From Sipunculus nudus (taxonomy: Eukaryota > Annelida > Sipuncula > Golfingiida > Sipunculidae), in assembly GCA_026874595.1 (NCBI GenBank), contig CM049316.1:57545676-57609675 (forward strand): 64,000 nt of DNA, in the 5' to 3' direction. A program made the translations under genes and the position numbers. The notes under the pieces are model-generated. The model ran no database searches, was not told where the DNA came from, and saw only the letters and a list, made by a program, of their open reading frames with translations. Of the stretch, positions 12,801-23,250 are shown one piece after another. The stretch's first letter is position 1. Each line of letters opens with the position of its first letter.

Positions 12801-12982
12801 GTTGAACCAGAATTCTCAACTAGTGCATATAGCATATAACATGTGGTAACGAAGAACATTTTTTTTTTTTTTTTTTTAAACTACAACGTCATACGGAAAT
12901 GAGCCTAGTAAATATTATGTTGCCTACTAGAGTTTAGAGGCATATAATTTACAACTTACATCTGACAGTTTTTGTTTTTTTT
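9875..12982. mobile_element. Probable nested insertion inside the L1 spacer (class unknown)
   Basis: Bounded by 11-bp direct repeats TTATGACAAGT. No terminal inverted repeat is visible. The right end is T-rich (TTTTTGTTTTTTTTTT) on the + strand, which does not fit a target-primed insertion in either orientation. No ORF above 100 codons. The identity is open; the boundary evidence is the short direct repeat plus the composition change. Confidence 0.4.
11460..12810. repeat. Decayed tandem array, unit about 150-170 bp, about nine copies
   Basis: The block TGTTGTCATGAATATCAT followed by ATATCTGACATATAAATGG and TGAATGTTAACATATGATAAT recurs near 11475, 11635, 11745, 11915, 12065, 12235, 12385, 12540 and 12725 with many differences between copies. 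Each unit has a near-palindrome around GTTAAC. An intervening block GAACACACCT...GCTTATGTAA...AACAACT also repeats. Confidence 0.8.
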
Positions 12983-13311
12983 TTATGACAAGTCCCATTG
13001 GAGTACTTCTGCGTTTTGGATGGCAACATTCTGACAGGAGTCTCAAGGTACGCACTGGGCGATAAAAGATATCCGCAGTTTCATCGGGTCTCGCCTAGCC
13101 ATAAAAGTGGTCTGGCTCCCTGATCATTGTAAATGTATGCTCTAATTTTTGGGAGATGGGAACTTTACTATTCCTGGGGCTCGGTCTTGGCACTCTTGCG
13201 CCCCTGGTGGCTTGTCAAGTGCAAACCAGCAGGCCGCGGTTCGACCACGTGTGTTGTGTTGTGGTAGGGTGAAGCTAACGTCGACCACCAATACAGAGGC
13301 GTCTAATCTTA

Positions 13312-14272
13312 TTATTCCGTCGCCGAGGTACAATTGATTGGCACGTCTTTGCCGTCAATTATTAGTCGTCCACGCCAGAATCTCACTTTCAGGTGGTCTT
13401 CGTGGGCTTTACGCATTTGGGGGGCCGCTTTCTTTTTCATGAGGTAATCCTCGTTGGTCAGGTCCTCCGCCAGGAAACTTGACGACGGATTAGCTTGGGG
13501 GTTTTGACTTCTTGTTTCCTTTTGTGTTTTCAGCAACTTGTTCCTTATTGGTCTGGAGTACAATCTTGCAATTATGTGTCTGTCGCCTTTTGCTTTTGAT
13601 TTGCCCGTTCTATGAGCATTTTCGATTGTGTTCAAAATATCCCTCATATCTGCACCCTCTAGAAGCTTCTTTTCATGAATAAACTGTGACACTATGTTTT
13701 TGCAATCTTCGCCTTTTTGTTCTTTTATGCCAATCAGTCTAATATTGTATTCCCTACTATTTCTTTCTGAATTCAACAGTTTTTCTTTCATCCTGGAGAT
13801 TTGTGCATCTTTTTCCTGATTCTCTTTTTTCAAAATTTGTATTTCATTTCTCAGTGATTTGTTCTCAGTCTCAAAGTTTTTAAATTTTTCTGTCATTTTC
13901 TCAACATTAGATTGGGTGAATTCCAGGCTCTGCACAACAGTATCCATTTGACATTTCAATTCTGAATATTTTTTGTCTGTTTTTTTACAGTCATTTTTGA
14001 TAGATTCGATGTCCTCACGTAGGGAGTCTGTGAAATCTTTTATGGCAGATTGTAAAACCTGTTCTAACTGAGCGCATTTGGTATTTACAATACTTGTAAT
14101 GTCACTCGCCTGTACTGACTCTTGTCCCTGCCCATGCATCTCCGACTGTGTGTGTTCTACAGAAGTTTTTTTTTGGTCCTATCTCCAAGTATTTGTCCAA
14201 ACTTGTTTGTTCTTTGGCTGTTAGGTCACTTTTGCTCCTTGATCTGGTTAAAATATTGAACTGGTCAGCCAT
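13312..14272 (-). CDS. L1-like ORF1 (RNA-binding chaperone), one frameshift
   Basis: Starts at MADQFNILTRSRSKSDLTAK (14272), with the frame lost at a run of nine A (T-run 14166-14174 on +). It resumes in the next frame as TSVEHTQSEMHGQGQE and is then open to the stop at 13312, about 320 codons in all. A long coiled coil (QLEQVLQSAIKDF to EKLLNSERNS) is followed by the L1 ORF1p RRM start NSREYNIRLIGI and the C-terminal domain (IENAHRTG, RHIIARLYSRPIR). The family product is a trimeric nucleic-acid chaperone that coats the element RNA. The frameshift is a single-base change in a homopolymer, so a sequencing error is possible. Confidence 0.9.
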
Positions 14273-14330
14273 AATCACTATAGACAACAAAGTATACCGA
14301 GAGCGCACTGATGGAACGTCCGTTCACTCG

Positions 14331-14339
14331 GCCATATTG
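14331..14339 (-). promoter_or_regulatory. YY1-like site at +11 to +19 of the L1-like element
   Basis: The minus strand reads CAATATGGC within TTCAATATGGCCGAGTG. The element's first base, set by the target-site duplication, is 14349, so the motif covers +11 to +19. Human L1 has a YY1 site (CAAGATGGCCG) at nearly the same distance from its start, where it fixes the transcription start. Function here is inferred. Confidence 0.6.
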
Positions 14340-14349
14340 AACCGGAAAC

Positions 14350-14365
14350 GGGTTTAATTATATTT
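14350..14365. repeat. Target-site duplication of the L1-like element, right copy
   Basis: GGGTTTAATTATATTT, identical to 5713-5728. It marks the 5' end of the element at 14349. Confidence 0.9.
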
Positions 14366-14945
14366 GTTAAAATCATCTAAAAGAAAACTGATTTCTTTAA
14401 AAATGCTACATTAACACAACATGGCATCTTCTGGATTACACCTTGAATTACTTTTTCAAGGAAAGTTTTTGTATATTGGAGTGAAAACGGCATAACAATT
14501 TAGGAGATACAAAGAAAACAATAACAATTACTGCATAACACTTTTTTTATCAGATTAATTTTTTTTTATTTACAAGTTTTATAAATTTGTAATAAAAAAT
14601 CTGAAAATATAAGTTAAAATATCAGAAGTCTAAGTTGCAATCATTATTTATCTAGAGTGTAGCTCATATGGGGTCATATTATGCATACACATATATTTTA
14701 TTATTTTAAATCACAAATGTTTGAACTGAATTTAAAAGAAAATAATGCCACAACATGGCATCTTCAAGATTATTCCTTGAAAAACAATTAAAATGTTTTG
14801 TATATTGGCGTTTTCAGTACATGCTTAATTTTATTCACTGAAATTAAAGATTAAGTAAATTTGATAAAAAAAAACCATCTTTTTAAATAATGTATACACA
14901 ATCTTGGTTGAATGAGGGACAAACAACATCATTGTGCTAACTAGA
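14366..14945 (+). repeat. Family C repeat, 3' portion
   Basis: From about 14540 this matches 53085-53475 and 20560-20720: shared TTATTTACARGTTTTATAA, TGAAAATATAAGTTAAAATAT, CATATTATGCATACACATAT and the end block GGTTGAATGAGGGACAAAC followed by ATCATTGTGCTAA. 14366-14540 holds a second, weaker CACAACATGGCATCTTCTGGATT copy of an internal block. Non-coding. Confidence 0.7.
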
Positions 14946-15305
14946 ATACGGGTAGTCGACAAGCGACTACGTGTATCCGCCAAAATCAGAGTAAGACGGG
15001 TGAAAAGAGGCATGGATTGAGTGGCAAGGGGATATAGAGTTACATGTGTTACATATCAGAATTGAAGTCTGCCACTTAAACATGATTGTAGGTGGCGCCA
15101 CCTGTTATTTGAACGAGAAACTATCCAAGATGTATACACATGCAAAATTTCAGGTGGAAAAGTCAAACCACTGCAGAAATAAGAGTGATTTTATCCCACA
15201 GCAGAAAAACAGATGGACACTGTGTAAAAATGGCTGCTGGTGGCGCCACCATTTTTGTGTATGTTATAAAGCAATCCAAGGGCTACATTTCCTGATTGGT
15301 CAAAC

Positions 15306-16605
15306 CAAGGAGTTTACAGGGATGGAGTAACAACTGTCAGAAGCCCTGCCAGGTCGCGAGTGTCAATTGCAATTAAGACATGATAAGCCCATTAACTCTA
15401 TTGTACGCCTATTGTGCCGCCGGGTTAGGCGCAGCGGCGGCACCGCCTTTGATAAAGCGAGCCTGCTAGATGTTACTTCTGCAGTCCGCTGTAGCTCGCT
15501 GAAGCGGAGAGCGATATATCCAGTAACTGAGCAGTAAATCACGGGAATAACATTGACCGGAATTATGAATGCGCAAATGGTTTGTTTTGTCAAGAATTAT
15601 GCGCAACAAAAATATCTAGAAAGGTCTCGTGTTGAGGAATCACTTGATCGATTTTGGGATAGATGCGGTCACTCTACATCAACTTCTGCCGTGATTCATG
15701 ACGGACGGACTGGTAAGTGTAAACCTTACTTTCCCTGAATAGCTTCGGAATTATAAAAAATTCCATCAATTCCCACACTTCTGACTTATATTAATAATTA
15801 GCCATGTATTATAGTATTCCGTCGATAAAAAAAATTTTGACGCTTATTATCGGATGACTCTCATTTTGATGGATAACTGATAGCCACCACCCCCTCTGTC
15901 ACTGACGGCGTTGTTCTCGTATTATCGCCCATATTTACCGCAGCCAAGCTATAGCTCAGGCGTCATTAGCAACGACAGCTTCACACGTTTCCCACACATA
16001 AGAAAATATGGTATTCAAACTTATGATTGTTTAAAAATTTATATTAAATACTACCCGTGATAAATTTGGTAACTTAGGCCAAAAAAATAAAAGGATATGG
16101 TTCTCAGGCACTTTTTTTCAGAAATCAATGCGGGCGGGCGGTATTTTTTTTTTTTTACCTTTTTTTTGTATGTTTCGATAAAATGTCATTTGATCTGGGA
16201 AAAGCATGAAAATGACAGGTTTCTTCTTGCTAAACAGGTAAAGGCACTACATAAAAAAGATAATGGTATCGAAATTGTATTATTTTATCTTCTTGAAAGA
16301 TGAAAATAAAAAAAAAATGTTTGATGCGGGGGGTTAAAATTGACGCGGGCGGTGCCTGAGAACCATACCTTTTATTTTTTTTTGGCCTTACTCATCCTTG
16401 TCACAATATTTATAAAAATACCGGTACTATAACGAGCTGTTCCGAATTAGTCACGCCGAAGGGGGGTCTCTCGCGCTGTATCAATTAGCACCGGGCTTAT
16501 CAGCGGCATCTCTTTGTGCCTTAGAGTAGCGAGTTTTATGACCCCCGTCAGCAACATCCGACACGGCAAGACTCTCACTTGATACTCCATCCCTGTAAAC
16601 TCCTT
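15306..16605. mobile_element. hAT-like nonautonomous element, 1.3 kb
   Basis: Flanked by the 8-bp duplication GGTCAAAC (15298-15305 and 16606-16613), which is a normal internal sequence of the host family D monomer. Terminal inverted repeat: left CAAGGAGTTTACAGGGATGG, right end reverse complement AAGGAGTTTACAGGGATGGA. An 8-bp duplication fits hAT. No transposase is present. A GC-rich hairpin (CGCCGGGTTAGGCG region, 15418-15445) lies inside, and a Harbinger-type MITE is nested at 16077. Confidence 0.8.
16077..16387. mobile_element. PIF/Harbinger-like MITE, copy 1 (311 bp)
   Basis: The ends are GGCCAAAAAAATAAAAGG and its inverted counterpart ending TTTTTGGCC, each followed inward by TATGGTTCTCAGGCAC. 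Flanked by the 3-bp duplication TTA (16074-16076, 16388-16390). A second copy sits at 40843-41179 in the opposite orientation. Interior has GCGGGCGGGCGG and long T-runs. Superfamily inferred from the TTA duplication. Confidence 0.85.
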
Positions 16606-17440
16606 GGTCAAACAAGTCCAAAGATAAAAGCATTAATGTCTGCAGCGTGAACGTGAATGTAGGTGGTGCCACCTGTCATAAAATCAAGAAAGCTATCTAG
16701 GATGTATACACATGCCAAATTTCAGGTGAATTAGTCAAACCACTGCAGAGATATGAGTGATTTTAACCCAAGGCAGATGAACAGATGGACATGTGTATGT
16801 TATAAAGCTGTCCAAGGGCTAAATTTGTGTAAATTTTTTTTCCTGAATGGTCGAACAAGTCCGGAGATATAAGCATGGATGTCTACAGCGTGAATGTGAA
16901 TGTACGTGGCGCCGCCTGTCATAAAATCAAGAAAGCTATGCGGGATGTATACACATGCCGAATTTCAGGTTATTTGGTCAAACCACTGCAGAGCTTTGAG
17001 TGATTTTATCCCAAGGCGGACAAACAGATGGACGCTGTGCAAAAATGGCTGTAGGAGGCGCCACCATTTTTTTTTGTACGTTATAAAGCTATCCAAGGGC
17101 TACATTTTGTGTAAATTTATTTCCTAATGGGTCAAACAGTTCCTGAGATATGAGTTTGGATGTCTGCAGCGTGAACATGAATATAGGTGGTGCCACCTGT
17201 CATAAAATCAAGAAAGCTTTCTAGGATGTATACACATGCCGAATTTCAGGTGAATTAGTCAAACCACTGCAGAGATATGAGTGATTTTAACCCAAGGCAG
17301 ATGAACAGATGGACACTGTGCAAACATTTTTTGTGTATGTTATAAAGCTATCCAAGGGCTACATTTGTACAAAATTTTTTTCCTGATCGGTCAAACGATT
17401 CCTGAGATATGTGTGGAAACAGATGCACAAACAGACCATG

Positions 17441-18158
17441 GAGACACTTGACATTGTGTATGAAAACTTGAATAAAAGCTTCTCTATTCCATCAATTCCT
17501 TTGAAATTTCTTGTTTTAAAAGATTAAATCCTTATGTATATATGCTGTGAAAATAAATCAACAATGCTGACAGGGAAAAAAAATGCCGTAGCCAAAGTTG
17601 GACAAAATTTAATGTATTGATTTTTTATTAATGCTAAAAACTTAAAAAATTTGCATAATTCAGATCTAATTTTGGGTAAATAATTGAATCTCGATTTAAT
17701 TAAGTTATATCCCTGAAAAAAAAGTCTCCAGCTTTAGCTATTCTCATGTTAAGTGAGTAAATATATTTCCTGATTTTTAAAAAATTGCAATATATTTGGA
17801 CCCATAACTTCAAAACAACACTCAATACTGACCTAATTTTTCGGATGTAAATAGAAACTATATGGAAGAATAAGAATACTAAATATGATCAAAAACAGGT
17901 CAATGGTTTTGATATTAGGCAGCCTTGAAGTGTAACAATGGCTTTTTTAAGGAAAACAGAGGTTTTTCCTTAATATTTAGAAGGAACACTGACCCAATTT
18001 TTGGTATGGTAGGAGATTTTGGGGACATCTAACTGTATGCAAAATTTTGGATTCATAGGCCCAACGGTTTCAAAATGTGCCCTGTTAACGGACGGCCGGA
18101 TTGACGACAGACAAAGGACCATGACTGTAGCTCAGATGACTTATAGTCAGCTGAGCTA
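17441..18158 (+). repeat. Family A repeat, copy 1 (single monomer)
   Basis: Contains the ordered blocks AAAGATTAAATCCTTATGTA, CAAAGTTGGACAAAATTTAA, CTAATTTTGGGTAAA, TTTTGATATTAGGCAGCCTT, GGAGATTTTGGGGACATCTA, a CGGACGG run and a terminal hairpin at 18128-18158. The same order occurs at 20741-22145, 40255-43003 and 53850-55300. Non-coding. Confidence 0.85.
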
Positions 18159-19134
18159 AAAAGCAAACGTACCACATATCCATATAATGGCATGCCACTT
18201 TAAAGGTGTGCCCCAGATCCCAGCCCTAGACTGGAGTATTGTATGCAGTTCAATGATGGGCATTTTCAGATAATATCTATAGTCATAAAGTAATTTTTTT
18301 TTTCAAATCAAAATACCTGAATATGATCAATATAAGAACACAGCAATACTTTTACTATTTTTATTTGTTCCATTAGGCTTAAAACTGACAATATATATGA
18401 TTAGAAACTGCATATTACCAAGCATCCATGGGGTAGTATTTATTTCCCATTCACTGTTTTCTGATAATACTGTTAAAGGGTTGTTGGTCTTAACACAATA
18501 ATAATCAAAGATAATTAATGATGGCCAATACAGAGAAAATAATGAAAGGTCAATTAATATAAATCAAGGGACATTTATCTGCTATGGAGCATTATATAAC
18601 AATTTATACATACAACATTTCAAAGTACATATCATGGTGGATAATCGCTATCAGGATGTTAACAGATTTTATGATAAGTATAAAAATGTATGTCCTTATA
18701 TTAAAAGCCAGTCCTGAGGTAAATGTAAATATGAACTTATGGTGCAAAATATAGAAACTGTAACAAAAAAGTTAACTACAGTAACTGTAAAAACAACAAG
18801 TATATCATATAAAAAACTAAAATAACAAAATAATTTATTCATCATAACATTTGGTATAACTGAAGAGTATTGATTCAGGGAACACAAGTTGTTTTACAAA
18901 ATATGTCATAAAGGAAATTATTTGCCAGTCTGTAACTTTCACAAAATTTCAAGGAGACCAAGATTTATCCAAAATAAAAATAAAATAAAAATGCATATAT
19001 ATTTGGGAGAAAATTGGTTAATTCTAAAGCACTCTACCATCTCCTGTGATTATTCTATCTGCTGAAGCTTGGGCCCTTTTCACTTTAAGGCTGAATTATT
19101 CCTATATATTTCAACAGGTGAAATTCCAAGCTAA
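18159..19134. other. Intronic AT-rich sequence, nothing recognised
   Basis: No element ends, tandem repeats or coding pattern were seen. A 63-codon minus-strand ORF at 18696-18887 is low-complexity hydrophobic and is not called. Confidence 0.5.
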
Positions 19135-20740
19135 AAACAAGGGAACCATGGGTCATGACGCTCAGCTGATCGTGATTGGACTATAAATGTTTCTCCACTG
19201 TGATACTATATCGAGTCAATAAAGCTTATGAATATCATGGACATGTTGGGCTATTATAAAGGAATGTAAATGTAATATGTGAGTAAATGATAAATGAAAT
19301 TACATGACTGATGGATTAATAGAGTCAAATATAGTGGTTTATTTTTTTATTTATTTAGAAGGGGTTGAAAATTGTGATATATTTGAGCAAATATGAATGC
19401 AATGACAGCAGTAATAAGCAGTAGTAGAATGATGATAAGGCTATTTGTCTAAAGTGTATGGTAGTCTGCAAGCTTTCAATTTGACAGATATGATGTTATG
19501 ATTAACTTTGCTGATGAAGTGATTTATGAATTTGTGACTGTATGACACAATATCTCTTTAGTCTTGACAAGGTACATTATTGTGATGCCCACAATGCCTA
19601 CATATTACACAATATTGACATAATTTCTGGCATGTACATAGGTACCTATGGACAAATAGTTAAACAAAATATTAAAGTATGAATATATCTGTTTCATCTT
19701 GTTCTTGCTTACTGAGGCTGACTTTGGGATAAGGTTCAGAGAAGGGAAAAGTGAGGGCAGCTCGAAGGTGGATGTAGAAATATTCTATTGTAATGTTTTT
19801 CATTTATATAAGAATATGAAAAGCTAAGAGGAAAGGGGCCCTCCTACTTGGTTATAGTAAAGTTCTAAATATATGATTGCAACTAATACTCTGACAAGAC
19901 TGTCATGAAGAAAAACAGTAAATGCAAGCTTTCAATTTGACAGATATGATGTTATGATTAACTATGCTGATGAAGTGATTTATGAATTTGTGACTGTATG
20001 ACATAATACCTCTTTAGTCTTGACAAGGTACATTATTGTAATGCCCATTATGTCTACATATTACACAATATTGACATAATTTCTGACATGTACAAAGGTA
20101 CCTATGGAACAATAGTTATACAAAATATTAAAGTATGAATATATCTGATTCATCTTGTTCTTGCTTACTCAGGCTGACTTTGGGATGGGGTTTGGAGAAG
20201 TAAAAAGTGAGGGCAGCACGAAGGTGGATGTAGAAATATTCTATTGTAATGTTTTTCATTTATATAAGAATATGAAAAGCTAAAAGGGAAAGGGGCCCTC
20301 CTACTTGGTTATAGTAAAGTTCTAAATATATGATTGCAAACTAATACTCTGACAAGACTGTCATGAAGAAAAACAGTAAAAGTTTTGAGATACTGTAATG
20401 CATATGAAAATTTACAGATGGACAGGCAAGTGGACAGAATGGACTAATACCTTTATTTCACTTTTAAGGGATTAATGTATTTAAGTTTATATATAAGCCT
20501 TTTTTTAAGCATATCCACTTTTTCCATTGAGAAGTTTTTATCTGAATCATTTTTTTTATTTACAGGTTTTATAAATTTTTAATAAAAAAACCTGAAAATA
20601 TAAGTTAAAATATTAGAATTGTTGCAATCATTATATATACAGAGTAAAAAACTGAAACTATAAGTTAAAATAATAGAATTGTTGCAAAAAATGCAATCAT
20701 CATATATCCAGAGTGTAGTTCATATTGGGTCTAGGTGGGC
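19135..20740 (+). repeat. Family C repeat with internal 456-bp tandem duplication
   Basis: Opens with ACAAGGGAACCATGGGTCAT and GCTCAGCTGATCGTGATTGG, then ACTATATCGAGTCAATAAAG. It matches 52143-53480 in the same order. The block from about 19465 to 19920 is repeated at 19921-20380 (AGCTTTCAATTTGACAGATA at 19471 and 19927), nearly identical. The copy at 52143 carries only one such block, so the duplication is local. Confidence 0.85.
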
Positions 20741-22145
20741 TAGATGTAAACAACACTTGACATGGTGTATGAAAACATGAATAAAAGCAATTCTTTCCAA
20801 TCAATTTCTTTGAAATTTCAGATTTTAAAAGATTAAATCCTTATGTATATATGCTGTGAAAATTAAATCAACAGTGCCAATGTTGGACAAAATTTAAGGT
20901 ATTGATTTTTTATTTATGCTAATAACTTGAAAAATTTGCAAAATTCAGATCTAATTTTGGGTAAACAATTGAATCTTGATTAAATAAAGTTATATTCCTG
21001 AAAAAAAGTCTCTAGGTTCAGCAATTCTCATGTTAGGTGAGTAAATATATTTCCTGATTTTTTTTAAAAATTGCATTATGTTTTGGCCCATAACTTCAAA
21101 ATAATACCCAATACTGACCTAATTTTTGGTAAGTTCATAGAAAATGTATGAAAGAATGTGAATACTATATACGATCAAAAACAGATCAGTGGTTTTGATA
21201 TTAGGCAGCCTTGAAGTGTAACAATGGCTTTTTTTATGGAAAATGGAGTTTTTTCCTTAATATCTCGAAGGAACGAAGTCCTAATGACCCAATTTTCGGT
21301 ACAGTAGGAGATTTTGCCAACAGCCTGGGGAGCATAGAGATGTGCACTGAATGACCTGCAGTCATCAAAGTGGACTGCTTGACAATGTAAGGGGAATACA
21401 ACAAGAGCCTCCAAAAAAATTCAATAACTAGCCTAATTTTGCAGCTTTTATTTTCAAATTTCAGATTTGAACGGATTAAATCCTTATGTATACATGCTGT
21501 GAAAATTAAATTCACAGTACTTACAGGAAAAAAATGTGCCGTGGCCAAAGTTGGGCAAAATTTAAGGTACCAATTTTATATTTTTGCCAATATTTAAAAA
21601 AATGTAACAGATTTTGATCTAATTTTTGGTATACAATTAAATTTTGATTAATTAAAGTTGTATTACTGGAAAAAAGTCCCTACCTTTAACACTTTTGGTC
21701 TTAAGTGTCCAAATATCTTCCTGATTTTTTTACAAAGTCCATTATGTTTGGGCCCATAACTTTTTTAAATTATATAATACTGACTTAATATCTGGCAAGT
21801 ACATAGGAACTATATAGAGGAACATTTATGGTAAATATGAAGAAAACCAGATAAGTGGTTTTGATATTAGGCAGTCCTGAAGTGTGAAAATAGATTTTTA
21901 ATAAAAAATGAGGTTTTTCCTTAATATCTGGAAGGAACGAAGTTCTATTGACCCAATTCTCGGCATGGTAGGAGATTTTGGGGATATCTAACTGTATGCC
22001 GAATTTCAGATTCGTAGGTCCAACGGTGTCGAAATGTGCCAGTCTTACGGACGGACATCCAGAGGGACAGATGGACAGACAGACGGACGGACGACGGACA
22101 ATGGACCATGACTATAGCTCAGATGACTTATAGTCAGCTGAGCTA
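20741..22145 (+). repeat. Family A repeat, copy 2 (two monomers)
   Basis: Two related monomers of about 680 bp in tandem (20741-21420 and about 21440-22040), followed by a GGACGGACGG-type run and the hairpin at 22115-22145. Each monomer contains TTTAAGGTAYYRATTTT, CCATAACTT, GGTTTTGATATTAGGCAG and GGAGATTTT. Confidence 0.85.
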
Positions 22146-23250
22146 AAAAAAAACATTTTCAGGGGGAAGGGACAGAAAAAAGGCCCCTTGAAATGCCTAG
22201 AAAAACCCCTTGACTCTAACCCTTCCCCCCCCCCTCATCTAAGGCGGAAATTAATTTGTTTCCAATAGAATAGTGATGTTAAATTCTATTTAGAACTTTA
22301 ATGATTTTCAAATATATCAAATTCTTTGATTTCTCAGTGAAAAGAGAGAATAGGACTGAGTGTCTGTTCATAAAAAAGATTCTTGATTCAATGTGGGAGT
22401 AAATACAAACACTCCATTTTTTTCATTTCTGAACAAGAAATGATACAGGCCACAAATGAAAAGAAACCCTTTTAATACAGTAGAGCACTGTTTATCCGAA
22501 AAGCTCATGGGACAGGGTTTTTGTTTGTATAATGGTCATTCAGATAAATGATTCCACACGACTCACCATGATTGCCAACCTGCTGCCAAGCACCAGACTG
22601 ACAGACATGAATAAATGGAGCTAGTAAAAAAATAAACAACAGCATTTTAATAAGGTTTTCCATCGATGTAATCAATTTATCATGTAAAATGTAAAATTTA
22701 AGACTATGATAAGTCTGAAAGATAAAGAGTTAACTCTCTTGTATATACAACCACATACTATAAATAAAGTCCCCTACAAAAGGTTAAGGCTGATCCTTGG
22801 ACCAGACTAGCTTTGTTTCTTAGATGATGTTTGGTTAATTACCACTTTTTTTAATTAGGTCTCCACAGAGTATACTAATACTATTATATTTTACCAACAC
22901 TGAACATTAGCAGTGTCCCTTTGATCAGAATCACACTGCTCTATAGGTCAATATGAATATGTTCCTTAGATCAAGCTATGTTTAACTTATTACAATCATT
23001 CTAGAAATATAATTTTTTAAATAGAAACAACATTTCACAGAACAAGTTTATGACCTTACAATAAGCACTGTTACTTAGTGCTTATCATGTTATATAGCTC
23101 CTAAGATATTTTTCTTTAACTGGCCTTAGATTATGCCAACATTATCCTCTAATTAATGTTTCTTGGATCAGTCTGATTTCCATTTCTTTCACTGCACTAA
23201 GTTCCTTAGATAAATCTGATTTTTATATTTGTTTGGCTTGGGTCTTTCCT
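22146..23250. other. 3' flank of the prominin gene; one pogo-like end
   Basis: AT-rich, without coding pattern. CAGTAGAGCACTGTTTATCC at about 22480 resembles the terminus of pogo/Tigger elements, but no matching inverted end was found nearby. No long A-run and no clear AATAAA on the minus strand directly after the prominin stop codon. Confidence 0.4.

Larger units (their letters stand above)
9685..13311 (-). other. Unusually long ORF1-ORF2 spacer of the L1-like element
   Basis: 3.6 kb without a long ORF. It looks composite. The pieces next to the ORFs (9685-9863 and 12994-13311) differ in base composition from the middle, which is AT-rich and contains a decayed tandem array. TTATGACAAGT occurs at both borders of the middle part (9864-9874 and 12983-12993), as expected if a segment of about 3.1 kb had inserted into a spacer of about 0.5 kb. 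Confidence 0.6.
5713..14365 (-). mobile_element. Full-length L1-like non-LTR retrotransposon with 16-bp target-site duplication
   Basis: On the minus strand the element begins at 14349, right after the 16-bp duplication. In order it has a short 5' UTR of about 77 bp, ORF1 (14272-13312), a 3.6 kb spacer, ORF2 (9684-5930), a 3' UTR of about 180 bp ending in an AATAATAAA-type signal, and a poly(A) run (T-run 5726-5749). The exact duplication and nearly intact ORFs indicate a recent insertion. Both ORFs are of L1/Tx1 type: ORF1 has a coiled coil, RRM and C-terminal domain, and ORF2 an APE endonuclease, an RT with YADD and a C-terminal zinc knuckle. The long spacer is unusual for L1 and probably contains a nested insertion. 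The element lies in CCNDBP1's large intron in the same orientation as the gene. Confidence 0.92.
15035..17440 (+). repeat. Family D tandem repeat with GGTGGCGCCACC palindromes, split by a MITE
   Basis: Monomers of about 240-290 bp start near TGAAYGTRGGTGGYGCCACCTG and contain GATGTATACACATGC, TCAAACCACTGCAGA, ACAGATGGACACTGTG and ATCCAAGGGCTACATTT. One monomer lies at 15035-15305 and three more at 16614-17440. The exact palindrome GGTGGCGCCACC appears at 15091 and 15239, with one- or two-base variants in the other units. The array was one block before the hAT-like element at 15306 entered. Confidence 0.85.

Noticed and set aside
12983-12993. Poly(T) end as proof of a second retrotransposon in the L1 spacer
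   Set aside because: The T-run lies on the wrong side of the direct repeat for target-primed insertion in either direction.
13142-13337. Open frames on both strands at the end of ORF1
   Set aside because: They overlap the true ORF1 end in other frames and have no family similarity.
18128-18165. Helitron 3' end
   Set aside because: The hairpin and CTAA are suggestive, but no TC start, AT insertion site or Rep/helicase protein is visible, so the class is left open.
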